Positions 23,210-32,060 of a stretch of DNA of 64,000 bases are shown piece by piece (position 1 is the stretch's first letter; each line of letters starts with the position of its first letter). The DNA is from Gemmatimonadota bacterium (GTDB lineage Bacteria > JAAXHH01), in the NCBI GenBank assembly GCA_009838645.1, contig VXRC01000001.1:1-64000 (forward strand), in the 5' to 3' direction. The notes beneath the pieces are model-generated. The model was not told where the DNA came from. It was given only the letters and a program-made list of their open reading frames with translations, and ran no database searches. The translations under genes and the position numbers were made by a program.

Positions 23210-25612
23210 TCACCCCGCCCGCAACGCATCGACGGGGTTGGCCGTGGCGGCCTTCAGCGCGTGGTATCCCACCGTCAACCAGGTAATGAAAAGCGCCGCA
23301 AGGCCGGCAGACACGAAAACCCACAGGTTCAAGTCGATGCGGTAGGGGAAGTTGTCCAGCCACACCTGCATCATGAAATATCCCGCCGAAGCACCGATCA
23401 CGAACGCAAGTGCAAAGAGCCTGGTGAATTCCTTCGACAGCAACAGGACAACGTTCGAAATCGTGGCGCCGAGGACCTTGCGTACACCGATCTCCCTGGT
23501 CCGCTGCTCCGCCATATATGACGCCAGTCCCAGGAGTCCCAGGCATGCGATCAGAATGGAAAGCACCGCGCCGGCGATGAAGACAGATCCCAGCCTCTGT
23601 TCGGCAGCGTACTGCCGCTCGAGTTCCTGGTCGAGGAAGTAGAAATCCATGTCGGGATGACCTGGATACGTTTCCCGCCACTGTGCCTGGAGGATTTCAA
23701 GCCCGCGGGAAAGGTTCCGTCCCTGTAGCCTGACCACCATAAACCGGCCTTCAACCCAATACATAACAATCATTGGCTCAATGCGTTGATGCAGCGACTG
23801 GTGGTGAAAATCGCTCATGACGCCGATGACCTCCCTGGATGGATAGGTATCGGGGGCCCCTGGATACCTGAAGGTCTTTCCAATGGGATCCTCCCATCCG
23901 AAGGTGCGCGCGGCGGTTTCGTTGATCACGACGGCGTTGTTGTCTGAGACAAATTCACGCGAAAGCGAACGGCCGGACTTGATTTCGATGTCCATAGTTT
24001 CCACGAAGTCGAAGTCCGCCCAGATCGTAGAGACCAGGGGCGACTGATCCTCGGGGAATCCTTCGGGTTGTATCAGATTCAGCGAGGTTGGTGTACCCGG
24101 CACACTGGCCGATGAACTCACGTTTACGATTTCAGGATACTGCATGACCCCGCGCTTGTAGGCAGGATAGCCGAGCACGGCCGTTTGATCGGGAAGTCGA
24201 ATGACCACGAGGTGTTTTTTGTCGAAGCCCAGCTTCTTGTGCTGTATGTAGTCCACCTGGTCAAGCACCACGGCGGTTCCAATGATCATGACGATCGAAA
24301 GCGTGAACTGGAAGGTAATCAGCGCCTTTCTCAGCATTGATTGGGAGACTCCGGTTTTCGACGCGCCGCCCACAACCGCCACCGGCTTGAATGAAGCCAG
24401 AACGAACGCGGGGTACCCGCCGGCAGCGAGTCCCGCAAACATTGCAATGGCCGCCAGGGCCGGAAGCAGCCAGGCGGATTCGTAATTCATCTCCAGCATT
24501 TTGCCGGACAACTGGTTGAACTGCGGCAGAAGCAGGTGGACCAGTCCCAGCGCCACAACCAGCGCAATAAAGGAGAAGAAGACCGACTCGCCGATAAACT
24601 GCCTGATCAGCTGAACCCGTTGAGCCCCCAGTACCTTTCGAACGCCGACCTCCTGCATTCGCCGAGCGGCGCGGGCGGTGGAAAGGTTCATGAAATTGAA
24701 GCAGGCGAGGAGCAGAATGAAAACGGCCACCGAGGAGAAGATGTAAACGTACCGGATGTCGCCGTTCGCTTCGATCTCGTTATTCAGATTCGAATGAAGG
24801 TGGATATCGGTGATAGATTGCAGATAAGGTCGCATTTCGACGCCGACGGACTCGAGGCGTTCGCCGAAGTACTTGTCCATAAACTGAGGGAGTTTTCTTT
24901 CCAGATCGTCGGCTGTATATCCTTCCTTGAGCAGGAAATAGGTATACATGGTGGAATTCAGGTTCTGTATCGTGGTCGGCTCGAAGTATATGCCCGCCGC
25001 CGCCGTGGTGGCGAAGGAGGCCAGAAAGTCCGCGTGGAAATGCGAGTTCTTCGGCAGGTCCCGCATGATCCCCGTAACCGTAAACATGTATTTGTCGTCC
25101 GCGGCGATCACTTTCCCTATCGGGTTTTCATCTCCGAAGTACTTCTCAACCATGGATTCTGAAACCACCACGGCATGGGGCTCTGCCAGGGCCGTTTTCG
25201 CATTTCCCTGAACGAGCGGGATGGTGAAAATGTCAAAGACCGATGAATCCGCCACGACAAAGTGTTTCTCGTATGCCCGCTTGTCGCTGTAACGAACGAG
25301 CCAGCGGGAATTCGCCGGCTTAAGCCGGGTGAAATGCTCGATTTCGGGGTATTCCATCGCCAGTACCGGCGCCCAGGACGGAGGGGTAAATGCCGACTCG
25401 TTGGTCTTGCCGTCCGCGGTATCGGATTTTACCAGGCGGTAGATTCTTTCCTTCTTCTCGTGGTGCTGGTCGTAGCTGAGCTCGTCCTGCACGTAGAGCA
25501 TGATCAGTATGCAACTGGTAATGCCGACGGCCAGTCCCAGCACGTTGATCGCCGAATACCCTTTGTACCTGAGCAGGTGCCTTATCGCGGTGGCCAGGTA
25601 GTTTCTGAACAT
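23210..25612 (-). CDS. MacB/FtsX-type ABC transporter permease (800 aa)
   Basis: An 800-residue permease with the same architecture as the gene at 18305: N-terminal TM, periplasmic domain with YDQHHEKKERIYRLV, FtsX core I (about 280-430, with RMQEVGVRKVLGA), second periplasmic domain and FtsX core II (about 680-795, with TREIGVRKVLGA) ending ATANPVDALRAG. No ATPase gene is adjacent. The two paralogues differ substantially, so the duplication is old. This class is abundant in Bacteroidota and related FCB phyla. Confidence 0.92.
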   Translation of the reverse strand: MFRNYLATAIRHLLRYKGYSAINVLGLAVGITSCILIMLYVQDELSYDQHHEKKERIYRLVKSDTADGKTNESAFTPPSWAPVLAMEYPEIEHFTRLKPANSRWLVRYSDKRAYEKHFVVADSSVFDIFTIPLVQGNAKTALAEPHAVVVSESMVEKYFGDENPIGKVIAADDKYMFTVTGIMRDLPKNSHFHADFLASFATTAAAGIYFEPTTIQNLNSTMYTYFLLKEGYTADDLERKLPQFMDKYFGERLESVGVEMRPYLQSITDIHLHSNLNNEIEANGDIRYVYIFSSVAVFILLLACFNFMNLSTARAARRMQEVGVRKVLGAQRVQLIRQFIGESVFFSFIALVVALGLVHLLLPQFNQLSGKMLEMNYESAWLLPALAAIAMFAGLAAGGYPAFVLASFKPVAVVGGASKTGVSQSMLRKALITFQFTLSIVMIIGTAVVLDQVDYIQHKKLGFDKKHLVVIRLPDQTAVLGYPAYKRGVMQYPEIVNVSSSASVPGTPTSLNLIQPEGFPEDQSPLVSTIWADFDFVETMDIEIKSGRSLSREFVSDNNAVVINETAARTFGWEDPIGKTFRYPGAPDTYPSREVIGVMSDFHHQSLHQRIEPMIVMYWVEGRFMVVRLQGRNLSRGLEILQAQWRETYPGHPDMDFYFLDQELERQYAAEQRLGSVFIAGAVLSILIACLGLLGLASYMAEQRTREIGVRKVLGATISNVVLLLSKEFTRLFALAFVIGASAGYFMMQVWLDNFPYRIDLNLWVFVSAGLAALFITWLTVGYHALKAATANPVDALRAG

Positions 25613-25794
25613 GACGCTGTTCCGACAAGCTCGAACGTCCCGATCGTTCCGGGTATTCGGCGTATAATGATGCGGAAGAGTTGGACCCGTTCAGTCCGTC
25701 TGTTAGACGATTCTCACCGGACAAATGTCAAATATAAATAAAACGGACTCGTGATGTGTATCCGTGATTCCCGATCGGCGGCCGTTTGCCCCGG

Positions 25795-27066
25795 CTACAG
25801 CTTGTAGTTCCCGGCGTTGATTGTAAGCGTTCCGTCTTCGTGCTCTTCGTGTTCTCCCTGCTCCCCCTGCGCCTCTTCGTCACTTTCCGCCCCTTCGGCC
25901 GCATCGTGCATCGTGCCTTCATTGACGACCGTTCTTGCTTCGACCGCGCTCATCTGGTCCGGAAAGCAGGTTATCGTACCCCAGTTGTAAACTGCGGCCA
26001 GGCGATCATAGAGGACCCCGGCGTCCACGTCTTCTTCGATGGTCACGTTTCCCGAATTGTACAATGTGGCGGTCCCGTCGATCAGATCCAGACGCGACTG
26101 GCGAAGCGTGAGGTCGGTCTCTACCACCCAAAGGGCGCCCTCATAGAAGAAGACATCGGTGTTCAGTGTATCGCATACGCCCGAAAAGACTTCGCTCAGC
26201 GGTTCAGGGCACAGGACCTTGCCCGTGCAGACGAGACTGTCGAGGGCCCGGTCCAATGCGTCTGCGTCAATGTCTTCATGAATCGTGACGTTGACGGCAG
26301 TGTAGACCTTCCTCCCCTTCCATGACCGGATGCTTCCGGCAGTCAGCAACAGGTCGCGTTCGATCACTTCATGGTCGTCTGGCACAACGGTAGTCTGCGG
26401 AGTACCGGCCCCGGGATCATACTTGGAACGAAGCACGCGAACGTTTCCCGCGCGGCAGAGGACATTGCCTCTGACGTGGACGGTATTGAGCTTCCGGTCG
26501 AGCGCGTCGTTCGGCACAGGCTCCGGAATCTTTAGATTCCCGGTGATGACCAGGTCCGCGCCATCGGCCAGCGCTGCCAGATAGACTTCATCCAGCACGA
26601 CGTCGCCGTTAATGAGTTGCGCGGAGGCCCTGTACGAAACGAGGCCGCCCATATTGGACGTCAGTTTATTCGTAATCGGTCCGGCCACGTGCTCCGGATA
26701 CAGGATATTCCCCATGTTGATGATTTCACTCCATGATTCGTCCACTCCCTCGGCGGTGACATCCGGTTCGAGCGTGATGTTGCTCATGTTCAGGATAAGA
26801 AACGGCTCTGCTTCACCGGAAAACGCATCACGGCCCATGATCTCATCTGCCATAACCGTCTTCAGCCTAACTTCTTTGGAGACTTCGATCAGGGTTCCCA
26901 TGTTATTGGAAAACATCGACAGAAAGTCCCTGGTTTCCGGCGTAACCAATACGGTGCCGGCATTGACATGCAGAATCCTGGACGCCACCTGTTCCGTGGT
27001 TTCCCGCATGTCCAGGGTGCCGCAATTGATTCGAACCGAACGGGGGGCGCGCTCGTCGAGGTTCAT
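25795..27066 (-). CDS. Repeat protein of unknown function, probable beta-solenoid
   Basis: A 423-residue protein without recognisable family. It is built from at least a dozen short repeats with the pattern (hydrophobic)-N-x-G-x-(I/V/L) followed by a helix-like DALDRAL-type stretch: VNAGTVLV, NNMGTLIE, INMGNILY, SNMGGLVS, NSGNVTI, YNWGTITC, INAGNYKL. Such spacing suggests a beta-helix or solenoid. There is no signal peptide; a Glu-rich linker lies near residues 385-410. The ATG at 27066 has an AGGAGG site. It lies 102 bases downstream of an ECF sigma factor in the same direction, so the two may be co-expressed. Confidence 0.7.
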   Translation of the reverse strand: MNLDERAPRSVRINCGTLDMRETTEQVASRILHVNAGTVLVTPETRDFLSMFSNNMGTLIEVSKEVRLKTVMADEIMGRDAFSGEAEPFLILNMSNITLEPDVTAEGVDESWSEIINMGNILYPEHVAGPITNKLTSNMGGLVSYRASAQLINGDVVLDEVYLAALADGADLVITGNLKIPEPVPNDALDRKLNTVHVRGNVLCRAGNVRVLRSKYDPGAGTPQTTVVPDDHEVIERDLLLTAGSIRSWKGRKVYTAVNVTIHEDIDADALDRALDSLVCTGKVLCPEPLSEVFSGVCDTLNTDVFFYEGALWVVETDLTLRQSRLDLIDGTATLYNSGNVTIEEDVDAGVLYDRLAAVYNWGTITCFPDQMSAVEARTVVNEGTMHDAAEGAESDEEAQGEQGEHEEHEDGTLTINAGNYKL

Positions 27067-27168
27067 TGTAATCCTCCTGTCCTTTGGTTTAGCATGCATC
27101 CGCAAACGAGAACCAGTAACTGAGGTGCCTCGGCATCATTTATCCGCGTATTCGATGACGACGCATCG

Positions 27169-27681
27169 TCAGGCGAATCGGGACCTTCGCGCACGCAGCT
27201 TCCTGATGGCCACGTGCAGGCGGAAACGCACTGTCGAAGCCGGAATTCCCGTCCGGCTGGCGATTTCCTCGCTGGTCATTCCCGTTACGAAACGCATATG
27301 AAAGAGATCGTGATCTTTCTCCGGTATGTGCCTCATAATCTCCGGTATGCTGATCGTTTCGAAAATGTGTGCATCCGTATCAGACCGCCATCCGGCGGTT
27401 TTGTGGATCGACTCCTCCTTTAGGATTTGGTGTAGTGTCCCGAGGAATGCCCTTTCTCTCCGCCGGGCACGTTGCTTGTCCACGAACAGATTGCCCATGG
27501 TCCTGAACATCCAGGCACGCCTCCGGTGGGACGACAGCGATTTGAGCAGACCCAGGTTTCTCATGGCTCGCATGAACGTCTCCTGAAGCAAATCGTCCGC
27601 GTTGTCTTTGTCCGCGGCCAGCCGTCGAGCGTGCTTCATCAGTTGAGCGGCATACGTTTCATAAAGATCATCGACAGTCAT
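27169..27681 (-). CDS. ECF-type RNA polymerase sigma factor
   Basis: A 170-residue sigma-70 family protein of the extracytoplasmic-function type. Region 2 spans DNADDLLQETFMRAMRNL and RAWMFRTMGNLFVDKQR. Region 4 contains HDLFHMRFVTGMTSEEIASRTGIPASTVRFRLHVAIRKLR with the HTH. Region 3 is absent, as expected. No classical anti-sigma gene is adjacent; the downstream partner is the repeat protein at 25795. A 17-bp repeat array lies just upstream of its start. Confidence 0.93.
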   Translation of the reverse strand: MTVDDLYETYAAQLMKHARRLAADKDNADDLLQETFMRAMRNLGLLKSLSSHRRRAWMFRTMGNLFVDKQRARRRERAFLGTLHQILKEESIHKTAGWRSDTDAHIFETISIPEIMRHIPEKDHDLFHMRFVTGMTSEEIASRTGIPASTVRFRLHVAIRKLRARRSRFA

Positions 27682-27748
27682 CCGCGAATCCGATCATCAA
27701 CCTGAGAGAAAGTAAAATCGAAGCAGTTCTAATACCCATGGCGGTCTG

Positions 27749-27884
27749 GCGTCCAGGGCGCGCTGCCGCGGGTGGCACTCCTCCGTTGGTGCCGCGCTGC
27801 CGCGGGTGGTGTTCTGTCACGGATAACGCTCCACCGCGGGTGACGGCCTCTCACGGGTGGCGCCCCGCCGCGGGTGGCCGTCTA
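27749..27884 (+). repeat. 17-bp tandem repeat array, about 8 units
   Basis: Units begin every 17 bases at 27749, 27766, 27783, 27800, 27817, 27834, 27851 and 27868. The best-conserved core, CCGCGGGTGG, is exact or nearly so at 27766, 27800, 27834, 27851 and 27868; intervening units are more degenerate. The array lies in the 360-base spacer between the divergent sigma-factor and subtilisin-HEAT genes and is not part of a credible gene. Confidence 0.8.
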
Positions 27885-28045
27885 CTATCTACGACGATCC
27901 ACGATGAGGAACCGTTTGAAAAAAGCATGTAAATCCGTGGAGACGAAACCAAAACCCGGCCAGGCAAGTCAATACAGAGCGGGACGCGGCAATCATGATG
28001 TCGTGACTGATCACGCCACCGTACGAGACTCCGCCAGGAGGAACT

Positions 28046-29707
28046 ATGTGGCCAGCTTTGCGGGATTTCCTGAACGTACCCGAAGCGTTAACGGGGAAAG
28101 GCGTCCGTATCGCCATTGTCGACGGCGATTTCCCGAATCATCCAGATATCACTACGAACCAACACCGTACTTCCCACAAAGTAATGGTGATGGATCCAGA
28201 TCCGGTTCCGAAGGAGTTTAACGTTGAATCCGGACCGTGGAAAGGCGGTGCCCACGGTCTCTGGGCCGCGGCCGCCGCGGCAAGTTCCGGCGCCGAATCC
28301 AGGGGGCTGTACAAGGGTGTGGCCCACGATGCGGATCTCTTCCTGATTGCCCAGTACTTCACCGGACAGAGCCGGCAACCGGAAAAACGAGATGAAGCGC
28401 ATCTCAGGTCCCTCGAATGGATCCGGGACAATTGGCGGAAGTATGAGATTCGTGGAGTTTTAACGGCCAGAAAAAGCGCTTTGGACGCAAGCCTTCTACC
28501 TTGGCAGTCGGACCCCGTCAGGGTATTGTGCGAGGAAATCGCGTCCGAGGGGGTTCTTATCGTATCCGGTTCGGGAAACTTATCTGACCGGACGGCCGCC
28601 ATGGCAGAAGCAGCGGCTCCTTCCGTACTTTCTGTCGGCGGGGTCGTGATTCCATCGAATGGAGATCCCGGGAGTGCGGATGTTTTTCCCGGATGCCGGG
28701 GAACGACCTTCGAAGGGAAGTGGATACCCGAAATCCTGGCGCCCGCAGCGAACATCGTGCTGCCGCATGGAACCGATAAAGAGATTGAGCACCACTACTA
28801 CGGGAAGATCGACGATCTGCCCCGTCGATACGCGCGACTGCACGGCACCTCGTTCGCCGGACCGATGGTCCTTGGCGCCGCAGCCTGTCTGTGGCAGGCG
28901 CGACCCGAATGGACGAGCCAGGAAATGAAGTCGGCCCTCATCGAATCGTCCATACAACAGCCGGGATGGACCGACCTGCGCGCCGGTCTCGTTTCGGTCC
29001 GCGCCGCCCTGGGCTCAACGCCATCGGCAACCCGTCGTGACCACGGAATCTGGCCCCGCCAGCCCTGGACCGTGTTACGCTCGCTATCCGTAGCGTCCAG
29101 ACTAGGGATGCTGGGAGATAGCGATCCGGAACACGTTGTAGCAGCCATTCTCTCTTTTGTCGGAGACGAGAACGCGCTTCCTGACAATGTATGGATACCC
29201 TTCCGGAAGTGTTTGCGACATACGGATCCCCACGTCCGAGCCGCTGGGGCGTGCGCCCTGGCCATGGGACGTTCCCTGGTAAACGCTTCCGAGATCATCG
29301 AAGCGATCAGGGACGATTCTCCTTACGTCCGCGCCGCTGCCGTCAATCTGCTGCGTAATCATTCGGATCTCTGGTCCGAATGCACCAAGGCGTTACCCGA
29401 CCTCTTCAATGATACGAACCCGGATGTCCGCTACGCGGCCCTCCAACTCGCCGTACAGATGGCGGATCCGCGAATGGCCGGTGCGATCCTGGCCGGCCTG
29501 GAGGAGGACGCTCGGGAGAATCGAATTTCGAGCTTTGAAGTCAGGAGGAATGCCCTGGAATCAATAACGGATCACCGGCTGGAGATGACGCCGCCTTACA
29601 GGCATGGAGAGCCGTTCTACTCCGACGACCTCCGTGCATCGCGGCTTGATCTTGCGCGCCGATGGAATGAGTGGATCCGGGAAGAGTGGCTGCCGGAACG
29701 TGCGTAG
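28046..29707 (+). CDS. Subtilisin-like (S8) protease fused to HEAT repeats
   Basis: A 553-residue protein. The S8 catalytic domain (1-330) has Asp26 in IAIVDGD, His70 in GGAHGLWAAA, the oxyanion Asn178 in SGSGN and Ser269 in HGTSFAGPM. The C-terminal part (340-500) contains HEAT/armadillo-like helical repeats, e.g. DPHVRAAGACALAMG, SPYVRAAAVNLL and NPDVRYAALQLAV. There is neither signal peptide nor propeptide, so the enzyme should act in the cytoplasm, with HEAT repeats recognising a partner or substrate. A GGAGGA site precedes the ATG. It is divergent from the ECF sigma gene. Confidence 0.9.
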   Translation: MWPALRDFLNVPEALTGKGVRIAIVDGDFPNHPDITTNQHRTSHKVMVMDPDPVPKEFNVESGPWKGGAHGLWAAAAAASSGAESRGLYKGVAHDADLFLIAQYFTGQSRQPEKRDEAHLRSLEWIRDNWRKYEIRGVLTARKSALDASLLPWQSDPVRVLCEEIASEGVLIVSGSGNLSDRTAAMAEAAAPSVLSVGGVVIPSNGDPGSADVFPGCRGTTFEGKWIPEILAPAANIVLPHGTDKEIEHHYYGKIDDLPRRYARLHGTSFAGPMVLGAAACLWQARPEWTSQEMKSALIESSIQQPGWTDLRAGLVSVRAALGSTPSATRRDHGIWPRQPWTVLRSLSVASRLGMLGDSDPEHVVAAILSFVGDENALPDNVWIPFRKCLRHTDPHVRAAGACALAMGRSLVNASEIIEAIRDDSPYVRAAAVNLLRNHSDLWSECTKALPDLFNDTNPDVRYAALQLAVQMADPRMAGAILAGLEEDARENRISSFEVRRNALESITDHRLEMTPPYRHGEPFYSDDLRASRLDLARRWNEWIREEWLPERA

Positions 29708-29860
29708 CGTCTCAGCCATTCATACACAAGTAAGAGACCATAAGTAGCAAGGCGACATTCAGCAGGTCGCCTGGAGCACGAAGTTCGGCCTCATCCAGGG
29801 ACTGAGTTGGTGACAAATGCCTGAGGACTTGATGTTTCAGCAACGGTCATACACTTCGGT

Positions 29861-30073
29861 TTACTGCTCAAGATTCGTAGTATCCTCATCAACAAACACC
29901 TGCTCAATCGGCATATCAAATAACCGGGAGATCCTGAAGGCCAGAGACAGACTCGGGTCATACTTGCCCTTCTCAATGGCATTCACCGTCTGCCTTGAGA
30001 CTGTCAAACGATCCGCCAATTCTGCCTGGGTCCAGTCCCTCTCGGCGCGCAATACCTTCAGACGGTTTCTCAT
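29861..30073 (-). CDS. XRE-family transcriptional regulator (YozG-like)
   Basis: A 70-residue single-domain XRE protein: MRNRLKVLRAERDWTQAELADRL, then VSRQTVNAIEKGKYDPSLSLAFRI and FDMPIEQVF, matching small regulators that accompany short membrane proteins. The ATG at 30073 overlaps the stop of the upstream membrane gene by four bases; the longer upstream reading is antisense to nothing but lies inside that gene. It probably represses its own two-gene operon. Confidence 0.92.
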   Translation of the reverse strand: MRNRLKVLRAERDWTQAELADRLTVSRQTVNAIEKGKYDPSLSLAFRISRLFDMPIEQVFVDEDTTNLEQ

Positions 30074-30450
30074 CGGTACTTCCTGTATGTGAGTAGCTGG
30101 CCAATACCCAATAGACAGATCATGGCAACGCCAACCCACATCGTGTTGAAAGAAGGAAAACCCACGTTTTCCAAAAACCCATAGCTGAAACAAAGTATCA
30201 CGGTGGTGAGGTATGCGATGATTACCGCCTGCAGATGTATATGCCGGAGCATTTCATCCATACGCCGAACCAAACGTACCACGGCCAGCATCATGAATAC
30301 GAGGGGGATCACCGGCACCACCGTAACCGGGATCCGCCAGGGTGAAACGGGGTTCTCTCTCAGAAACATTAGTGACACTACCAGCACGGCTGAATAGGCC
30401 AGCATGGAACCGCCGAATTCCAGTAAGTAGCGTAAAGAACTTTGTCGCAT
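30070..30450 (-). CDS. Four-helix membrane protein paired with XRE regulator
   Basis: A 126-residue hydrophobic protein with four predicted membrane helices: about 11-30, 39-60, 72-92 and 103-120. A short conserved-looking loop, VRRMDEMLRHIHLQA, lies between helices 2 and 3. No family name can be given with certainty; it resembles small membrane proteins that sit next to YozG-type XRE regulators. It forms a coupled two-gene operon with the XRE gene, an arrangement that recurs at 41710-42371. Confidence 0.75.
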   Translation of the reverse strand: MRQSSLRYLLEFGGSMLAYSAVLVVSLMFLRENPVSPWRIPVTVVPVIPLVFMMLAVVRLVRRMDEMLRHIHLQAVIIAYLTTVILCFSYGFLENVGFPSFNTMWVGVAMICLLGIGQLLTYRKYR

Positions 30451-30524
30451 CGTCTGCTGCCCTCCTCACTCGAAGATTGAATTTGAAATGTACTGAAGTG
30501 ATCGCCGTGTCGAGTTATTATGAC

Positions 30525-30571
30525 ATAATGTAAAATAATATATCCTTTTTATCAAGTTTTATTTACATTAT
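30525..30571 (-). promoter_or_regulatory. 10-bp inverted repeat upstream of the membrane/XRE operon
   Basis: ATAATGTAAA (30525-30534) and TTTACATTAT (30562-30571) form a perfect 10-bp inverted repeat around a 27-base AT-rich centre, in the spacer between the membrane/XRE operon and the divergent HAD gene. It is a likely operator for the XRE protein (inference). Confidence 0.6.
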
Positions 30572-30676
30572 ATATAGGGTGATCCCTACTGCCTAATACT
30601 GTACTTTAGGCTGAAGTGCGACTTTCCGATCTAAATCTGACTGTTTGGCTTTAGCCGGAGCTACCCGGGGTAAACT

Positions 30677-31369
30677 GTGAACATCACCGCAATCTCCTTC
30701 GACGTCGACCAGACCCTGATCGACACGGACCGGGTCATCATGCGATCCATGGAATCCGTTCGCGATGAACTGATCAAGCGCGTACCGGGCGAGCGAACCC
30801 GAAACCTGACGGTAGAGGAGATGTGGTCTATTCGTGACCAGGAAGAAAAAGATTACGTGGGCAAGGTGAGAGACTTTGACGAGATTCGACGTAGGTCCTT
30901 CCTCAGGATGCTCGGTCATGTCGGATACACGGGACCCGATCTCTCGACGCGTCTCAACGAAGTGTATCTGCGACACCGGTACAACGACATCAGGCCTTAC
31001 GAGGATGTCATGCCCATGCTCGATGCCCTCGGCACGCGCTTCAAACTCGGTCTGCTGTCGAACGGCAACAACTACCCGGAGTACTTCGGGTTGGAAGGAC
31101 GTTTCGACTTTGCCGTCTACGCACAGGATATCGGAATCGAGAAACCGGATCCTAGGACCTTCCAGATCGCGGCGCAAAGGGCGGGTTGTAGCCTCGACCA
31201 ACTGCTACACGTGGGCGATTCGCTGGTAACGGATGTCGAAGGCGCACAGGCTGTCGGTGCGTGCGCGGTGTGGTTGAACCGCAATCGCGCATTCAATGAT
31301 CTGGGAATAGAACCCGATTATCAAATCGCTTCATTGACCGAACTTCCTGCCCTGTTAAGTCTGGATTGA
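30677..31369 (+). CDS. HAD-superfamily hydrolase
   Basis: A 230-residue HAD phosphatase-like protein. Motif I is SFDVDQTLID (Asp nucleophile and second Asp present, but Gln replaces the usual Gly of DxDGT), motif II is the Ser in LLSNGNN, motif III is Lys in IGIEKPDPRTFQIA and motif IV is HVGDSLVTDVEGA. A helical cap lies between motifs I and II. It starts with GTG at 30677. The substrate is unknown. It is one of four intact HAD genes in the window. Confidence 0.9.
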   Translation: MNITAISFDVDQTLIDTDRVIMRSMESVRDELIKRVPGERTRNLTVEEMWSIRDQEEKDYVGKVRDFDEIRRRSFLRMLGHVGYTGPDLSTRLNEVYLRHRYNDIRPYEDVMPMLDALGTRFKLGLLSNGNNYPEYFGLEGRFDFAVYAQDIGIEKPDPRTFQIAAQRAGCSLDQLLHVGDSLVTDVEGAQAVGACAVWLNRNRAFNDLGIEPDYQIASLTELPALLSLD

Positions 31370-31423
31370 GCCTGATTCGAAACGTATTCACGTGAAATCA
31401 AGGTCAGGGAACATCATTCGGAT

Positions 31424-32005
31424 ATGCCAGATCACTTTGCCGGGCACCAGATACATCTGCAAACTGCGCGCCTGCATCTTCGTCCTTTCCGGGAGGCAGA
31501 TTTCGAGATCGCGGAGGCCTTCTACCAGGATCCCGAATTTCTGAATGCCATGGAAGGAGAACCGCCGGCCAATCCTCCGACGGCGGATTCGCTCATGCGG
31601 GTGGGCAGGATCATGGCAGAGCAAGGGTTTCTTTTTGCCATCGTGGAAAGGGCGAGCGGCCGGACGATCGGCGAGGTGTGCCTTCAGTGGATGAATCTGG
31701 ACCGCGCAAAGATTCCGGGCGAGAAGGTGATGCGCATGCCGATCGGGATTTGGGACAAGTCCTTGTGGGGCCGAGGATATGGCAGGGAAGTAGTATGCTG
31801 TTTGATGGAGTACGCGTTTGAAGTGCTGGAAATCGACCGGCTTCGTCCCTTAGATGTTTCCGTGGACAACGCCCGTTCCGTCGCGCTATGGCGGGCCAGC
31901 GGACTGAGGATCGCCTGCGAATCGTCGGACAGAAAGCTGGATTTCGAGATCACGCGGTCGGAATATGTCCGGCAACGCCCGATTCATCCCGATCAGAATC
32001 CATAA
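31424..32005 (+). CDS. GNAT-family acetyltransferase (RimJ/RimL type)
   Basis: A 193-residue GNAT of the RimJ/RimL-like group (acetyltransferase_3): LQTARLHLRPFREADFEIAEAF start, a GEVCLQWMN strand, IGIWDKSLWGRGYGREVVCCLMEYAF as the acetyl-CoA loop and LDVSVDNARSVALWRASGL near the end. It lies 54 bases after the HAD gene in the same direction. The acceptor (ribosomal protein, antibiotic or metabolite) is not deducible. Confidence 0.88.
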   Translation: MPDHFAGHQIHLQTARLHLRPFREADFEIAEAFYQDPEFLNAMEGEPPANPPTADSLMRVGRIMAEQGFLFAIVERASGRTIGEVCLQWMNLDRAKIPGEKVMRMPIGIWDKSLWGRGYGREVVCCLMEYAFEVLEIDRLRPLDVSVDNARSVALWRASGLRIACESSDRKLDFEITRSEYVRQRPIHPDQNP

Positions 32006-32060
32006 GGCAGGCTCAACGAAAGAACCCTAAAGAGCGACTCGATGGGTGAACTGATCCGAT

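Noticed and set aside
27749-27884. CRISPR array
   Set aside because: Period is 17 bp with no spacer of typical length and no cas gene in the window; units are degenerate tandem repeats.
27738-27932. 64-codon frame in the spacer before the subtilisin-HEAT gene
   Set aside because: It is the translation of the 17-bp repeat array (27749-27884) with no ribosome site.
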